DNA of 64,000 nt, taken from the NCBI GenBank assembly GCA_014802045.1, contig JAAVDA010000024.1, positions 1 through 64,000 of the forward strand, read 5' to 3'. The translations under genes and the position numbers were made by a program. The DNA comes from Bacteroides sp. (GTDB taxonomy: Bacteria; Bacteroidota; Bacteroidia; Bacteroidales; Muribaculaceae). The notes beneath the pieces were generated by a model. That model worked only from the letters and a program-made list of their open reading frames with translations, had not been told where the DNA came from and ran no database searches. Positions 16,729 through 24,147 of the stretch are shown here, piece after piece (the first letter of the stretch is position 1; each line of letters opens with the position of its first letter).

Positions 16729-19584
16729 TTATTTTTTACGTTTCTTCGGTTGGCGGTTGAACCGATATTGCACGTGAAACATGAAATAGCGGGGCAACAC
16801 GCTGACGTATGTTTCTGTTCTCGCCTGAGCATTGACATTGGATGTGACGTTGCTCAGATTGTGCAACATGTCAAATCCGTCAAGCATGAGTTGAAGCTGA
16901 CCTTTCATCAGCGAATAGCTGAGTCGTGCGTTCCACACCAGGTCGGTTGTGTTCAGCTTGCGGTTGCAGTAGCCTGACCGGGTGAAAACGTTGAAGTCCG
17001 TAGAAAGCTGGAGAGCCGGAGTTATGCTGATCAATGCGTTCACGCCATATTGCTGAGTCCAGGTATTCATATTTGCCATATCGGAGTAATTCCGATAGGT
17101 CACATCAGCATTGGCTCCTATAGAATGTTTGCCAAGCGAGTAAGCTAGTTTAAGAATCTCATTGACCCCTTTAGTCACTACCTTATTGCGGCTTGGCTCT
17201 GTGTCATCTTCGCCAACGAGATCCACGCTGTTGACTATGCTTGCCTTTGTCAGAGATTGCAATGTTATCTGCTTTGTCTTGCCGAACTGCAGTCCGACAC
17301 CGTATGAGGCGTTTGCATCCCAGTTGCCGTTGACATTGTATGTCTTGTAGCGTCGTATGCCGGTGGCGCTTTCGTAGATATAGCCTTTCGACAGGGCGTT
17401 GTCGAGCAGAGAATAACGTAAGGTTATAAACTGCATTACCCGTGTCTTAGGATTGACCAATTCCGTTCCGAGCCTGAAACTGTGAAGGTGTGAATTTTTG
17501 AGACCTGAATTTCCGAGATATATGTTCATCGGGTCAACAGCGTCGGTCATGTCGACAAGATTTATCAAATCCGGAGTCTCAGAAGTCATGTTGTAGTTGA
17601 ACTCCACTTTCTTGGTGCGGTCAGCGGCCTGCCATTGAATGAAGGTATTCTCCACATTGACCAAAATAGTGTTTCGCCTGATATGCGCATCGATGTCTCC
17701 GCGAAGATAGTCAAGAGTCCTTCCCGCTACGGTGACTGGCAAGTTTACCTGTCCACTCCAGTTGCCCTTGTCGAATACGACTAGAGGCGATAACGTATTA
17801 TCATTATCCAGATAATGGCTTTTATAACTGTTTGAGCGGTCGATTGTCGAGGCATATTCCGCCATAGACGGAAGCTGTCCTATGGGAAACTGTCTGTCTG
17901 CGTCTGTTTCATGAAGGTTGTAAAGGGTAGAGTTAGCATTGCGTATGGAATGCGCGTACCGATATGTCAGTTCAAGCGATATGCCCTCAGCCAGACGCCT
18001 GTTGTAGCCGGCTGTTGCTCCGAATCTCGAATTATTATTCGGTCGGTTCTTGAAGTAGCGATCAAGATACAGATTCATGTCGGGATTCTCGCCGTATTCA
18101 ATAACGTAGCGATTAAATCTGTCATCACGTAGATTATTATAGTTACCGAAAGCTCCCAAACGTATGATGTCTGAACTACCATTGATTTTAATGCGTGAGT
18201 TGGCAGTGAGGCCGGCAGTCAGGGTCTTTGCCCGGTTTAGATTTTCATTGACCGTCCTGTTGATAAGGCCGCTTGTATATCCTGGAGTTGTGCTTTCTGC
18301 ACTTGACATAAGGTCATCAAAGGTGATTCCCTGAACATCAGAAGAGAATGTGGCACTCGCATTTGTTGTGGTGTTGTGACGATTGTTGTATTCGAAACGA
18401 GGTGTGACAGTCAGGTCAAACATCTTGCGCTTGAAATACAATTCATGATTGGTAGAAATCCGGAATGTTTTTGAATGATTCCCAATGAAAGTACGGTCGT
18501 ATGTATCTCCGGCTGTAAGAAAATTCGTCCGGTAAATACTTGTCTCGTCATCAAGAGTCTCATGACTGATCTGTACATTACCCGAAGCTTTCCATCCTGC
18601 GGTCTTCTTATCAGTGACATAATCAAATCCGCCTGTATCCGACTTCTTGACACCTGATTTTAGTTGTTCCGGCTTCCATGAATCGGCTCGCCCCGGTTTG
18701 CGGTCATCGTTCAGGTTGTTGGCGTTGGCATATACAGTCAGTCTGGTATCCGAGTTAAACCACATTCCGAAAAGCCGACCGAGATAACGGTCATGTGTGC
18801 CCCCTCCGGCTTCGGCATTTAGTATCAACCCGGTAGAATACTCTTTCTTTAGCCTCACATCCATTACAAGCTGCTTATCATTACCGAGATTTCGTCCGGC
18901 AAACTCACTTGCATCTCCGGCTTTGTCATATATTTTGACATTCTTGACTGCGTATGCTCCGATATTTTCCAACATAAGCTGATTGTTGCCGTTGAAAAAG
19001 TGCTTGCCGTCAAGTAGCAGGGACTCTATCTGTTTCCCATTATAAAGTATCTGACCATTGGATTTAAGTTCGACACCCGGCATTTGACTGATGAGCGCGT
19101 CAAGCATAGAACCGTTGGACAGTTGAAAAGCATCGGCATTAAACACCACAGTATCGCCATGATGAAAAAACTTAATGCGCGAGGAAGTCACCGTCACTTC
19201 TCCGAGTTCACGGGATTTTGGACTCAGTAAAATCAAGGGTAACTCGACTCTTCGTACACGCTCCCCATAGGCAGACGGATCTACCTTTATAAACTCGTTG
19301 TCATATCCCGAAGCACTGATTTCTATTAGGTAGGAAGAAGAACGAGACGGTAGGGTGAGAGTGAAAGCCGATGTGATTTCCTCTTCTCCATGACGCATTG
19401 CACGTCGATAGGCAGATGATGCGGAGACGTAAGCGGAGTCGGGCAACGACAACAATCGTACCGTTGCACCAACGAGGTCCTCCTTATCGTTTTTGTCACA
19501 CACGCGCCCGTCTATAGTAAATGACTGTGCGAGACTAGCGTTTATGCTAATGATTGTTAGTAATAGCGTTATGAAGAATCTCAT
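16729..19584 (-). CDS. Outer-membrane beta-barrel protein with regulatory and plug domains (OMP_b-brl_3 type)
   Basis: A 951-residue protein with a signal peptide (LLLTIISINASLAQ), an N-terminal carboxypeptidase-regulatory-like beta-sandwich (FTIDGRVCDKNDKEDLVGATV), a plug-like domain (GDTVVFNADAFQLSNGSMLDALISQMPGVELKSNGQI) and a barrel of about 700 residues ending VLPRYFMFHVQYRF followed by a basic tail. This is the TonB-receptor-like family common in Bacteroidetes, often of unknown cargo; no TonB box is obvious. It lies 19 nt after the truncated paralogue and is the last gene of the leftward unit that begins with the glycosyltransferase fragment. It is therefore probably driven by the operator-controlled promoter at 20937-20981. 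It is richer in A+T than the chromosomal neighbours. Confidence 0.88.
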   Translation of the reverse strand: MRFFITLLLTIISINASLAQSFTIDGRVCDKNDKEDLVGATVRLLSLPDSAYVSASSAYRRAMRHGEEEITSAFTLTLPSRSSSYLIEISASGYDNEFIKVDPSAYGERVRRVELPLILLSPKSRELGEVTVTSSRIKFFHHGDTVVFNADAFQLSNGSMLDALISQMPGVELKSNGQILYNGKQIESLLLDGKHFFNGNNQLMLENIGAYAVKNVKIYDKAGDASEFAGRNLGNDKQLVMDVRLKKEYSTGLILNAEAGGGTHDRYLGRLFGMWFNSDTRLTVYANANNLNDDRKPGRADSWKPEQLKSGVKKSDTGGFDYVTDKKTAGWKASGNVQISHETLDDETSIYRTNFLTAGDTYDRTFIGNHSKTFRISTNHELYFKRKMFDLTVTPRFEYNNRHNTTTNASATFSSDVQGITFDDLMSSAESTTPGYTSGLINRTVNENLNRAKTLTAGLTANSRIKINGSSDIIRLGAFGNYNNLRDDRFNRYVIEYGENPDMNLYLDRYFKNRPNNNSRFGATAGYNRRLAEGISLELTYRYAHSIRNANSTLYNLHETDADRQFPIGQLPSMAEYASTIDRSNSYKSHYLDNDNTLSPLVVFDKGNWSGQVNLPVTVAGRTLDYLRGDIDAHIRRNTILVNVENTFIQWQAADRTKKVEFNYNMTSETPDLINLVDMTDAVDPMNIYLGNSGLKNSHLHSFRLGTELVNPKTRVMQFITLRYSLLDNALSKGYIYESATGIRRYKTYNVNGNWDANASYGVGLQFGKTKQITLQSLTKASIVNSVDLVGEDDTEPSRNKVVTKGVNEILKLAYSLGKHSIGANADVTYRNYSDMANMNTWTQQYGVNALISITPALQLSTDFNVFTRSGYCNRKLNTTDLVWNARLSYSLMKGQLQLMLDGFDMLHNLSNVTSNVNAQARTETYVSVLPRYFMFHVQYRFNRQPKKRKK

Positions 19585-19603
19585 ATTTTATAAGTTTTGG
19601 TAT

Positions 19604-20476
19604 TTAGCAGGTTTCACCTGTCTTGTGTAGGAAATGGAGATAGAGGAATTCATCAAGATCGTGTTTGATTAGCGGACAAACATTATTGTAACCTTTCTTC
19701 AGAGTAACGTCGATAACATATTTATCCGGGTCAGACTCTACTTTGCGGCCAAACACTTCCCTTGAGAGACTTGCCTGTTCATAAACTTTGATATTCTTAA
19801 TCGTATATGCGGGGAGATTCTGGAGGAGTACAAACTGCTCTCCTTGGAAGAAATCCTTTCCGTCGAGGAGCAGTTTATCTACAAAGCGTCCGTTCACATA
19901 AATCTGGCCATTTTCGCGCAGCTCAACTCCGGGCATTTTTTCAAGAAGTGCATCAAGCATAGACCCCTGAGCCACAGCAAATGCATCGGCATTATATTGG
20001 ATTGTGTCACCTTTGTTTACCACTTGCACAATTGAAGCTTTTACTACAACCTCACCCAATATTACATCTTTTTCAAATTTACTGAGTTTCCGGATTTTCA
20101 GCATACCCAAATCACTGCTAAATCCATTAACTGTCACCGGGTAGCTTACCTCGTCGTAGTCAGGATGCTGGAGGCGAACAATGAAATTATTCCCCGCTCC
20201 TTTGAACGGGATATCGAATTGATAAATCAGCTCATCACCATTGCGATATTCACGCGATGTATTGAGATGATTATAATCTGATGCAACTATCACACTATCG
20301 GCATCTAAAATATCCACTTTTATAGAGTCACTCACATAATGCCCCGTCACAAGGTTCATTATGTTGCCTTTTAGACGATGCTCTAAGACTCTTGAGCTAC
20401 CTTTGTCTTGACCTGACATATAGAAGAATACACTCAAGAATATAAAAATCATTACTAGTTGTTTATAATATCTCAT
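19604..20476 (-). pseudogene. Truncated paralogue of the outer-membrane barrel protein (plug region only)
   Basis: A 290-residue reading frame with a signal peptide (MIFIFLSVFFYMSG), a beta-sandwich and a plug domain that aligns with the downstream 951-residue protein (GDTIQYNADAFAVAQGSMLDALLEKMPGVELRENGQI, then LLLDGKDFFQGE). Homology stops right after DVTLKKGYN, the point where the paralogue enters its barrel. The last 23 residues or so, ending LHFLHKTGETC, are unrelated sequence up to a stop. The barrel is missing, so this is a 3'-deleted remnant. The start and signal peptide are intact, so a secreted plug-only product could still be made. It lies between the truncated glycosyltransferase and the intact barrel gene. 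Confidence 0.75.
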
Positions 20477-20519
20477 AATTAGGATAATAATTGGTTTGTG
20501 TAAAAAGTGTTATATAGGA

Positions 20520-20909
20520 TCAATTCGGTTGTCCATGAGAGTCAATCCTTACTGCCTGGGAGCAGAACGCAGCAACTTCGGGATGGGTCTCAAGATAGTT
20601 GTATTGGATCTGCAGGCGGTCAGGCATCATGATATCGTCGGCATCCATTCGGGCAATATAGTGTCCGCGTGCTTCGCTGAGAAGGGTGTTGAGCGAGGCA
20701 ATGAAGTCGTGAGGCCGACAGATAAGACGGATACGAGAGTCGGAGTATGAGCGTACGATATCGGCACTGCTATCGGTAGATCCGTCATCGACAATGAGTA
20801 GCTCAAAGTCGGCAAAGGTCTGAGCCAATACGCTGTCAACACACTCGCGCAGATGTGTGGCGGCGTTGTACATAGCCATGCAGACGGATATTTTTGGAGT
20901 GATTGACAT
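20520..20909 (-). pseudogene. Truncated family 2 glycosyltransferase
   Basis: Only 129 residues, covering the N-terminal half of a GT-A fold glycosyltransferase: ISVCMAMYNAATHLRECVDSVLAQT, the nucleotide-binding DFELLIVDDGSTDSS and the metal-binding RMDADDIMMPDRL. It stops at RIDSHGQPN, before the acceptor-binding half; family members are usually 250-330 residues. It is therefore probably inactive, although the reading frame up to the stop is clean. It is the first gene of the leftward unit and has the operator-type promoter at 20937-20981 directly in front of it. No continuation of the gene is visible in the 43 nt before the next frame. Confidence 0.75.
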
Positions 20910-20936
20910 TTACCTTTTAGATTTTTGTTTACGATG

Positions 20937-21021
20937 CAAAATTAGATTGCGTGTGTCATCCTTCTATTACACAAAAGGGTAATTCTTTGAGGTTGAGGTT
21001 ATTTATACACTTTTGTGTAAT
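20937..21021 (-). promoter_or_regulatory. Operator-controlled promoter of the glycosyltransferase/barrel unit
   Basis: On the minus strand the -7 box TAATTTTG (20937-20944) has no TTTG at -33. The 13-mer ACACAAAAGGGTA lies at 20969-20981, leaving exactly 24 nt to the box. A second, near-palindromic copy (ACACAAAAGTGTA on this strand, 21006-21018) has its centre 37 nt further upstream. The predicted transcription start near 20931 places the first operator centre at about -44. Confidence 0.7.
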
Positions 21022-21035
21022 GTGCTTGAATTGGC

Positions 21036-21662
21036 TCACGATGCCACTAAAAGAGGATAATATCTTTGATAAAAACGTGTTAGCCCCCGCTTACTTGAAT
21101 AAACAGGAATTGTTTCAGAAGCGAGATAAATCATAGGTTCCCCTATCTGACGTGTCTCTATGCCGAGGAGATTCATTACTCGGAGTAGATGGCTGTCTGT
21201 CTCAGCAATCATATAGCTGTCGTCCTCACGCAGTATAGGAGCCACGGCGAGAGTCATAAGTTGTTTGAACAGGGTTATGGTAGACAGACCTGATGTGGAA
21301 TCTATAGCAAAGCGTCCGATATGCCAGAAGGATGTTTGCGGAGTGTAGGTTACTTTTTCCAGCGGGGAGATGTGGAAAATTTTCTGCATTGGTGTTGGGG
21401 TTAGCTTGTCCCATTTGAACACTCTTATGCATCCGATCATTTTCCCATCTGCGTTCACTACGATGAAATACATCGAAGTTCCTGAATAAGCCAGCTCTTC
21501 ATGGAATATGTCCTCGATTTCCTGATTTGATGTCTCCGGGATAGAACCGTATGAATGATGACTGTAATTCTGTGTTACAACGAATCTGGCTATATCATGA
21601 AGCCGGTCTGTTCCGACTTTGATAATAGAGTAGTCACTGCATGACCAAACAATATCCTCCAT
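21036..21662 (-). CDS. GNAT-superfamily N-acyltransferase, LuxI/FeeM-like
   Basis: A cytoplasmic protein of 208 residues, the usual size of LuxI-type synthases. Features of the acyl-homoserine-lactone synthase/FeeM branch of GNAT enzymes are visible: the central strand pair MYFIVVNADGKMIGCIRVF (residues 64-82), the signature-like WHIGRFAID (113-121; LuxI proteins have E-x-SRF-x-V here) and the C-terminal pattern LLGIETRQIGEPMIYLASETIPVY (165-188), which matches the G-x5-8-G-x-P-x-x-Y end of FeeM-like N-acyl amino acid synthases. By family it would transfer an acyl chain to an amino group of a small molecule; the substrate is unknown. It is divergent from the LuxR gene, and the shared region carries two inverted operator copies. 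The start at 21662 follows a TAGTTTTG box by 26 nt. Confidence 0.62.
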   Translation of the reverse strand: MEDIVWSCSDYSIIKVGTDRLHDIARFVVTQNYSHHSYGSIPETSNQEIEDIFHEELAYSGTSMYFIVVNADGKMIGCIRVFKWDKLTPTPMQKIFHISPLEKVTYTPQTSFWHIGRFAIDSTSGLSTITLFKQLMTLAVAPILREDDSYMIAETDSHLLRVMNLLGIETRQIGEPMIYLASETIPVYSSKRGLTRFYQRYYPLLVAS

Positions 21663-21688
21663 AGTTAAGACGGTTTTGAATTTTCCCG

Positions 21689-21733
21689 CAAAACTATTAG
21701 GAGCTAATATCCTAAATATGACACAAAAGGGTA
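21689..21733 (-). promoter_or_regulatory. Operator-controlled promoter of the GNAT gene
   Basis: Minus-strand -7 box TAGTTTTG (21689-21696), no TTTG element, and the 13-mer ACACAAAAGGGTA at 21721-21733, again exactly 24 nt upstream of the box. Confidence 0.72.
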
Positions 21734-21758
21734 TTACAGCCGACTATGGATTGAAAAT

Positions 21759-21811
21759 TACCCTTTTGTGTAGTATGTTGTGCTCTGTGTGGTGGAATTT
21801 TATTATATTTG
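21759..21811 (+). promoter_or_regulatory. Operator and promoter of the LuxR-type gene
   Basis: The same 13-mer in inverse orientation (TACCCTTTTGTGT, 21759-21771), followed on the plus strand by TATATTTG (21804-21811). The spacing here is 32 nt instead of 24. Together with the GNAT site it forms a 51-bp interrupted inverted repeat (21721-21771). Confidence 0.65.
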
Positions 21812-21834
21812 CACAATAATTGATACTCGGCATT

Positions 21835-22599
21835 ATGACTACCAATATCCAGACAGGCGACTTCTTTTCACTTCAAAATTCGGTGGAAAATATTACAGAG
21901 GCCGATTATGAAAAGACAGGACTCATTATAGAGGCAGCAGAGGCCTTCGAAAGGAGCACGTATCAGTGTGTATATATCATAGATTATTTCAAGAAGGGCT
22001 TTCTATATGTATCCAAGAATATTGCCCGTCTGTGTGGAGGCGACGCTGAGAAGATTAAAGATTTCGGATATCTATTTTATATAGACTATGTTCCGGCGGA
22101 AGATCTGAAGATGCTTCTCGAGATCAATAACAGCGGCTTCAAGCTATTCAATACCTTTCCGGTAGGAGAGAGAAAAGATTATACTATCTCGTATGATTTT
22201 CATATCTTAAGAGGACGGCGCAAGCGACTTATAAACCATAAGCTGACACCTCTGATCCTGACAAAAGATGGCCGAATCTGGCTTGCGATATGCACAATAT
22301 CGCTTGCGGCGGGTAATGATCCGGGTAATGTTATTATGAAAAGACCAGGTTCCGGGATGTTCTATCAGTATTCCCTCTATGACCACAAGTGGGAGAAGCA
22401 TAAGGAAATTACGCTGACCGATAACGAGCGGGAAGTTCTCTCACTGTCGACTCAGGGATATACTATGAATGAGATAGCCGACAATATATGCAAATCGGTT
22501 GATACCGTCAAGGCTTGTAAACGCAGTATATTTCAGAAGATGGATGTCAAGAATATCGCAGAGGCCGTGACTTATGCACAAAATCATCAGCTGATATAA
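21835..22599 (+). CDS. PAS-LuxR type transcriptional regulator
   Basis: A 254-residue protein. The N-terminal part (about 35-165) looks like a PAS-type sensor domain of the Bacteroidales kind: VYIIDYFKKGFLYVSKNIARLCGGDAEKIKDFGY, then FHILRGRRKRLINHKLTPLIL and WLAICTISLA. The C terminus (about 190-254) is a LuxR/NarL helix-turn-helix: LTDNEREVLSLSTQGYTMNEIADNICKSVDTVKACKRSIFQKMDVKNIAEAV. No receiver domain or autoinducer-binding domain of the proteobacterial LuxR type is present, so ligand sensing would fall to the PAS-like domain. The ATG at 21835 lies 24 nt behind the TATATTTG box. It is convergent with the ThiF gene with 3 nt between the stops. It is the natural candidate to bind the 13-mer operators around it (inference). 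Confidence 0.85.
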   Translation: MTTNIQTGDFFSLQNSVENITEADYEKTGLIIEAAEAFERSTYQCVYIIDYFKKGFLYVSKNIARLCGGDAEKIKDFGYLFYIDYVPAEDLKMLLEINNSGFKLFNTFPVGERKDYTISYDFHILRGRRKRLINHKLTPLILTKDGRIWLAICTISLAAGNDPGNVIMKRPGSGMFYQYSLYDHKWEKHKEITLTDNEREVLSLSTQGYTMNEIADNICKSVDTVKACKRSIFQKMDVKNIAEAVTYAQNHQLI

Positions 22600-22602
22600 T
22601 TG

Positions 22603-23358
22603 TTACGCAGGGTCGCAGCGTAGAGAGGAGAAGTAGAATTTAGGAAAGTATTTTACTTCGCGGCCGGTGATTATATCAAACATGGCATTGGCGCATAGTC
22701 CGGCCACAATCCATGAGGCAACCGAAAGTTGAGGCGGGGGTAACTCTCCCGGTTCCATTCTGTATGTCTCGATTACATCATCGAGCCAGCGGTTAGGCAT
22801 ATTCCAGAATGTACAGTAGCGGGCGACAAACTCAGCCATCTTGATCTCGAATCCTTCATAAGATGCTGATACCTCCCTTAGCTGATAGCTGCCGGGCTTG
22901 ATGATGGTGAGAAATGCTCCCCATCCGAAATTGTAAGGATGTAGTACGGGAATCTTCTTTTTAGAACAAAGTTCATCAAACACAAACGGGATGTCGCTCT
23001 TGAAATCAAGGGCGTTGATAGCTATGTCTACACCCTCAAGAAGTTCGCTGACATTATCATTATCAATGAAAGTATTATAAAAGCGGATATTAGCTTTTGG
23101 ATTAATTTTAAGAAGTCTTTTGGTAAGGGATTCCGCCTTGGGTTTGCCAATATCGCTCTTTACATAGTTCTGCCGGTTAAGATTGGAGAGCTCCACCTTA
23201 TCGCCATCGACTATCGCTATATCTTCAAATCCGAAGCGAAGAGCGCATTCTGCAATTATACTGCCAATACCGGCTCCACCGAGCAATATCCGGGTTTCAC
23301 GTATCTTTTCCTGCTCTTCCGGACTCACATAAATTCTATTGCGGTTATATCGATCCAT
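22603..23358 (-). CDS. ThiF/MoeB/HesA-family E1-like adenylyltransferase
   Basis: A 251-residue member of the family that adenylates a carboxyl terminus, either of a small protein such as ThiS or MoaD or of a peptide as in MccB. Features are YNRNRIYVSPEEQEKI with the E1-type Arg, the nucleotide-binding loop GGAGIGSIIAE (residues 27-37), DGDKVELSNLNRQNY (51-65) and the magnesium-binding Asp in INALD (118). The two CxxC zinc pairs of MoeB/ThiF are absent, and no ubiquitin-like partner or short peptide gene is found nearby. The start MDRYNRNR at 23358 is favoured over an upstream Met because it matches the family N terminus and lies 25 nt downstream of the promoter box. Its operator-type promoter puts it in the same regulon as the GNAT gene. 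Confidence 0.8.
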   Translation of the reverse strand: MDRYNRNRIYVSPEEQEKIRETRILLGGAGIGSIIAECALRFGFEDIAIVDGDKVELSNLNRQNYVKSDIGKPKAESLTKRLLKINPKANIRFYNTFIDNDNVSELLEGVDIAINALDFKSDIPFVFDELCSKKKIPVLHPYNFGWGAFLTIIKPGSYQLREVSASYEGFEIKMAEFVARYCTFWNMPNRWLDDVIETYRMEPGELPPPQLSVASWIVAGLCANAMFDIITGREVKYFPKFYFSSLRCDPA

Positions 23359-23383
23359 ACTGGGATATATTTGAATAATGCGA

Positions 23384-23428
23384 CAAAGATAGGTCGGATG
23401 AAGCGAGTCGGAATAACACAAAAGGGTA
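23384..23428 (-). promoter_or_regulatory. Operator-controlled promoter of the ThiF-like gene
   Basis: Minus-strand -7 box TATCTTTG (23384-23391), no TTTG at -33, and the 13-mer ACACAAAAGGGTA at 23416-23428, exactly 24 nt upstream of the box. Confidence 0.72.
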
Positions 23429-23463
23429 TTTCTTGTTTTTAGATCAGGGTAGGCGTATGAAAT

Positions 23464-23770
23464 TTAACTTTCGTTCACAACCTTGCTGAGAAAGGTTAGA
23501 TTACGCATATATTTCTTACGTCTGCGTTTTAGACTGAGTTTGTCAGTCTGCTTCTTAAGTAATTACATAGCATATTTGCGGCTTGAAGATAAATTTGCCG
23601 CTCCGCTCTTTGTTCTTACCCTGCATTGGTCTTCTTTGAAAGTAACATCCAGATGCCAATGCTGTTTTTTCTATGCTCCAGTGAGCGTGGAAACATTCGG
23701 CAAAATATGACGCATCGTTACGCTCTCCACTGCTGAGGTAATATGGTAATATATTGTCTCCTTGGACTTA
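23464..23770 (-). pseudogene. Remnant of an ISAs1-family transposase (C-terminal part)
   Basis: Translating the minus strand in shifting frames gives SKETIYYHITSAVES, then NDASYFAECFHAHWSIEK, then QHWHLDVTFKEDQCRVR with GAANLSSSRKYAM, a stop codon, LLKKQTDKLSLKRRRKKYM and RNLTFLSKVVNES. The order and the HWSIEN-x-LHWxLDVxFxED motif are those of the C terminus of ISAs1-type DDE transposases. Two frameshifts and an in-frame TAA at the AM-LLKK junction show that it is dead. The 5' part and both IS ends are missing or unrecognised. It lies between the ThiF promoter and repeat copy 2. Confidence 0.8.
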
Positions 23771-23998
23771 ATCTGTAATATCTCAATGAAAGACGTAATA
23801 TATACTGTAAATCAATATTTTAATAAATGATAAAATATGTGAGGTACGACCCACTCCGGGGTCGGAATGTGATTGGGGCTGGCTGTTCCCGGCACGACAC
23901 GTGCCGGGTTAACAAAATCATGGCCCTCCGGGCCTTTCTTAACTTATAAACTGAGGTTTGCCACTGACCCGCTTTCTAACAATTCAACCGGGTTTTGC
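23769..23998. repeat. Island-flanking direct repeat, copy 2
   Basis: The counterpart of the repeat at 16198-16586: a 33-nt block at 23769-23801 and the 156-bp core at 23843-23998. The three internal hairpins of the core are kept, but the T6 run after GGCCC-n3-GGGCC is broken by a C here. The two cores bracket about 7.3 kb. Confidence 0.85.
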
Positions 23999-24040
23999 TG
24001 ACCCGCTTTCGGGTGAAGATGAAGTTTTGCGTAGGGATAC

Positions 24041-24145
24041 AAAAAAGGGTAAGCTGACTACATCGCACCGCTACGACCCGGTACCGTTGCTTCGATCAAG
24101 ACCTGGCGGAGTTCCCGGGGAGCTGGTCGTGTAGGACTTACCCGC
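24041..24145 (-). ncRNA. ffs: Bacterial signal recognition particle RNA (4.5S type)
   Basis: The minus-strand transcript of about 100 nt contains the SRP domain IV core (24082-24114): GAACTCCGCCAGG, an inner ten-nucleotide apical part and AGCAACGGTA, as in many bacterial SRP RNAs. The ends pair perfectly: GGGTAAG at the 5' end with CTTACCC at the 3' end, then CTACA with TGTAG and CGACC with GGTCG. The last helix runs into six T residues that serve as terminator. The apical loop is not GGAA but UUGAUC closed by UC/GA, so its tetraloop is unusual. A promoter box TAACTTTG lies directly upstream. The RNA binds Ffh to target ribosomes to the membrane. Confidence 0.87.
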
Positions 24146-24147
24146 TG

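Noticed and set aside
20495-20503. TTTGTGTAA in front of the truncated barrel gene, resembling half an operator
   Set aside because: Only the ACACAAA part matches, it is too close to the ATG, and no -7 box is placed correctly.
20951-21136. Small plus-strand open frame between the glycosyltransferase and GNAT genes, considered as a signal peptide precursor for the ThiF enzyme
   Set aside because: It overlaps the operators and the end of the GNAT gene, and has no secretion signal or conserved pattern.
24039-24051. 12 of 13 match to the operator (ACAAAAAAGGGTA)
   Set aside because: It is the 3' helix strand and T tract of the SRP RNA gene, and no -7 box lies at the proper distance.
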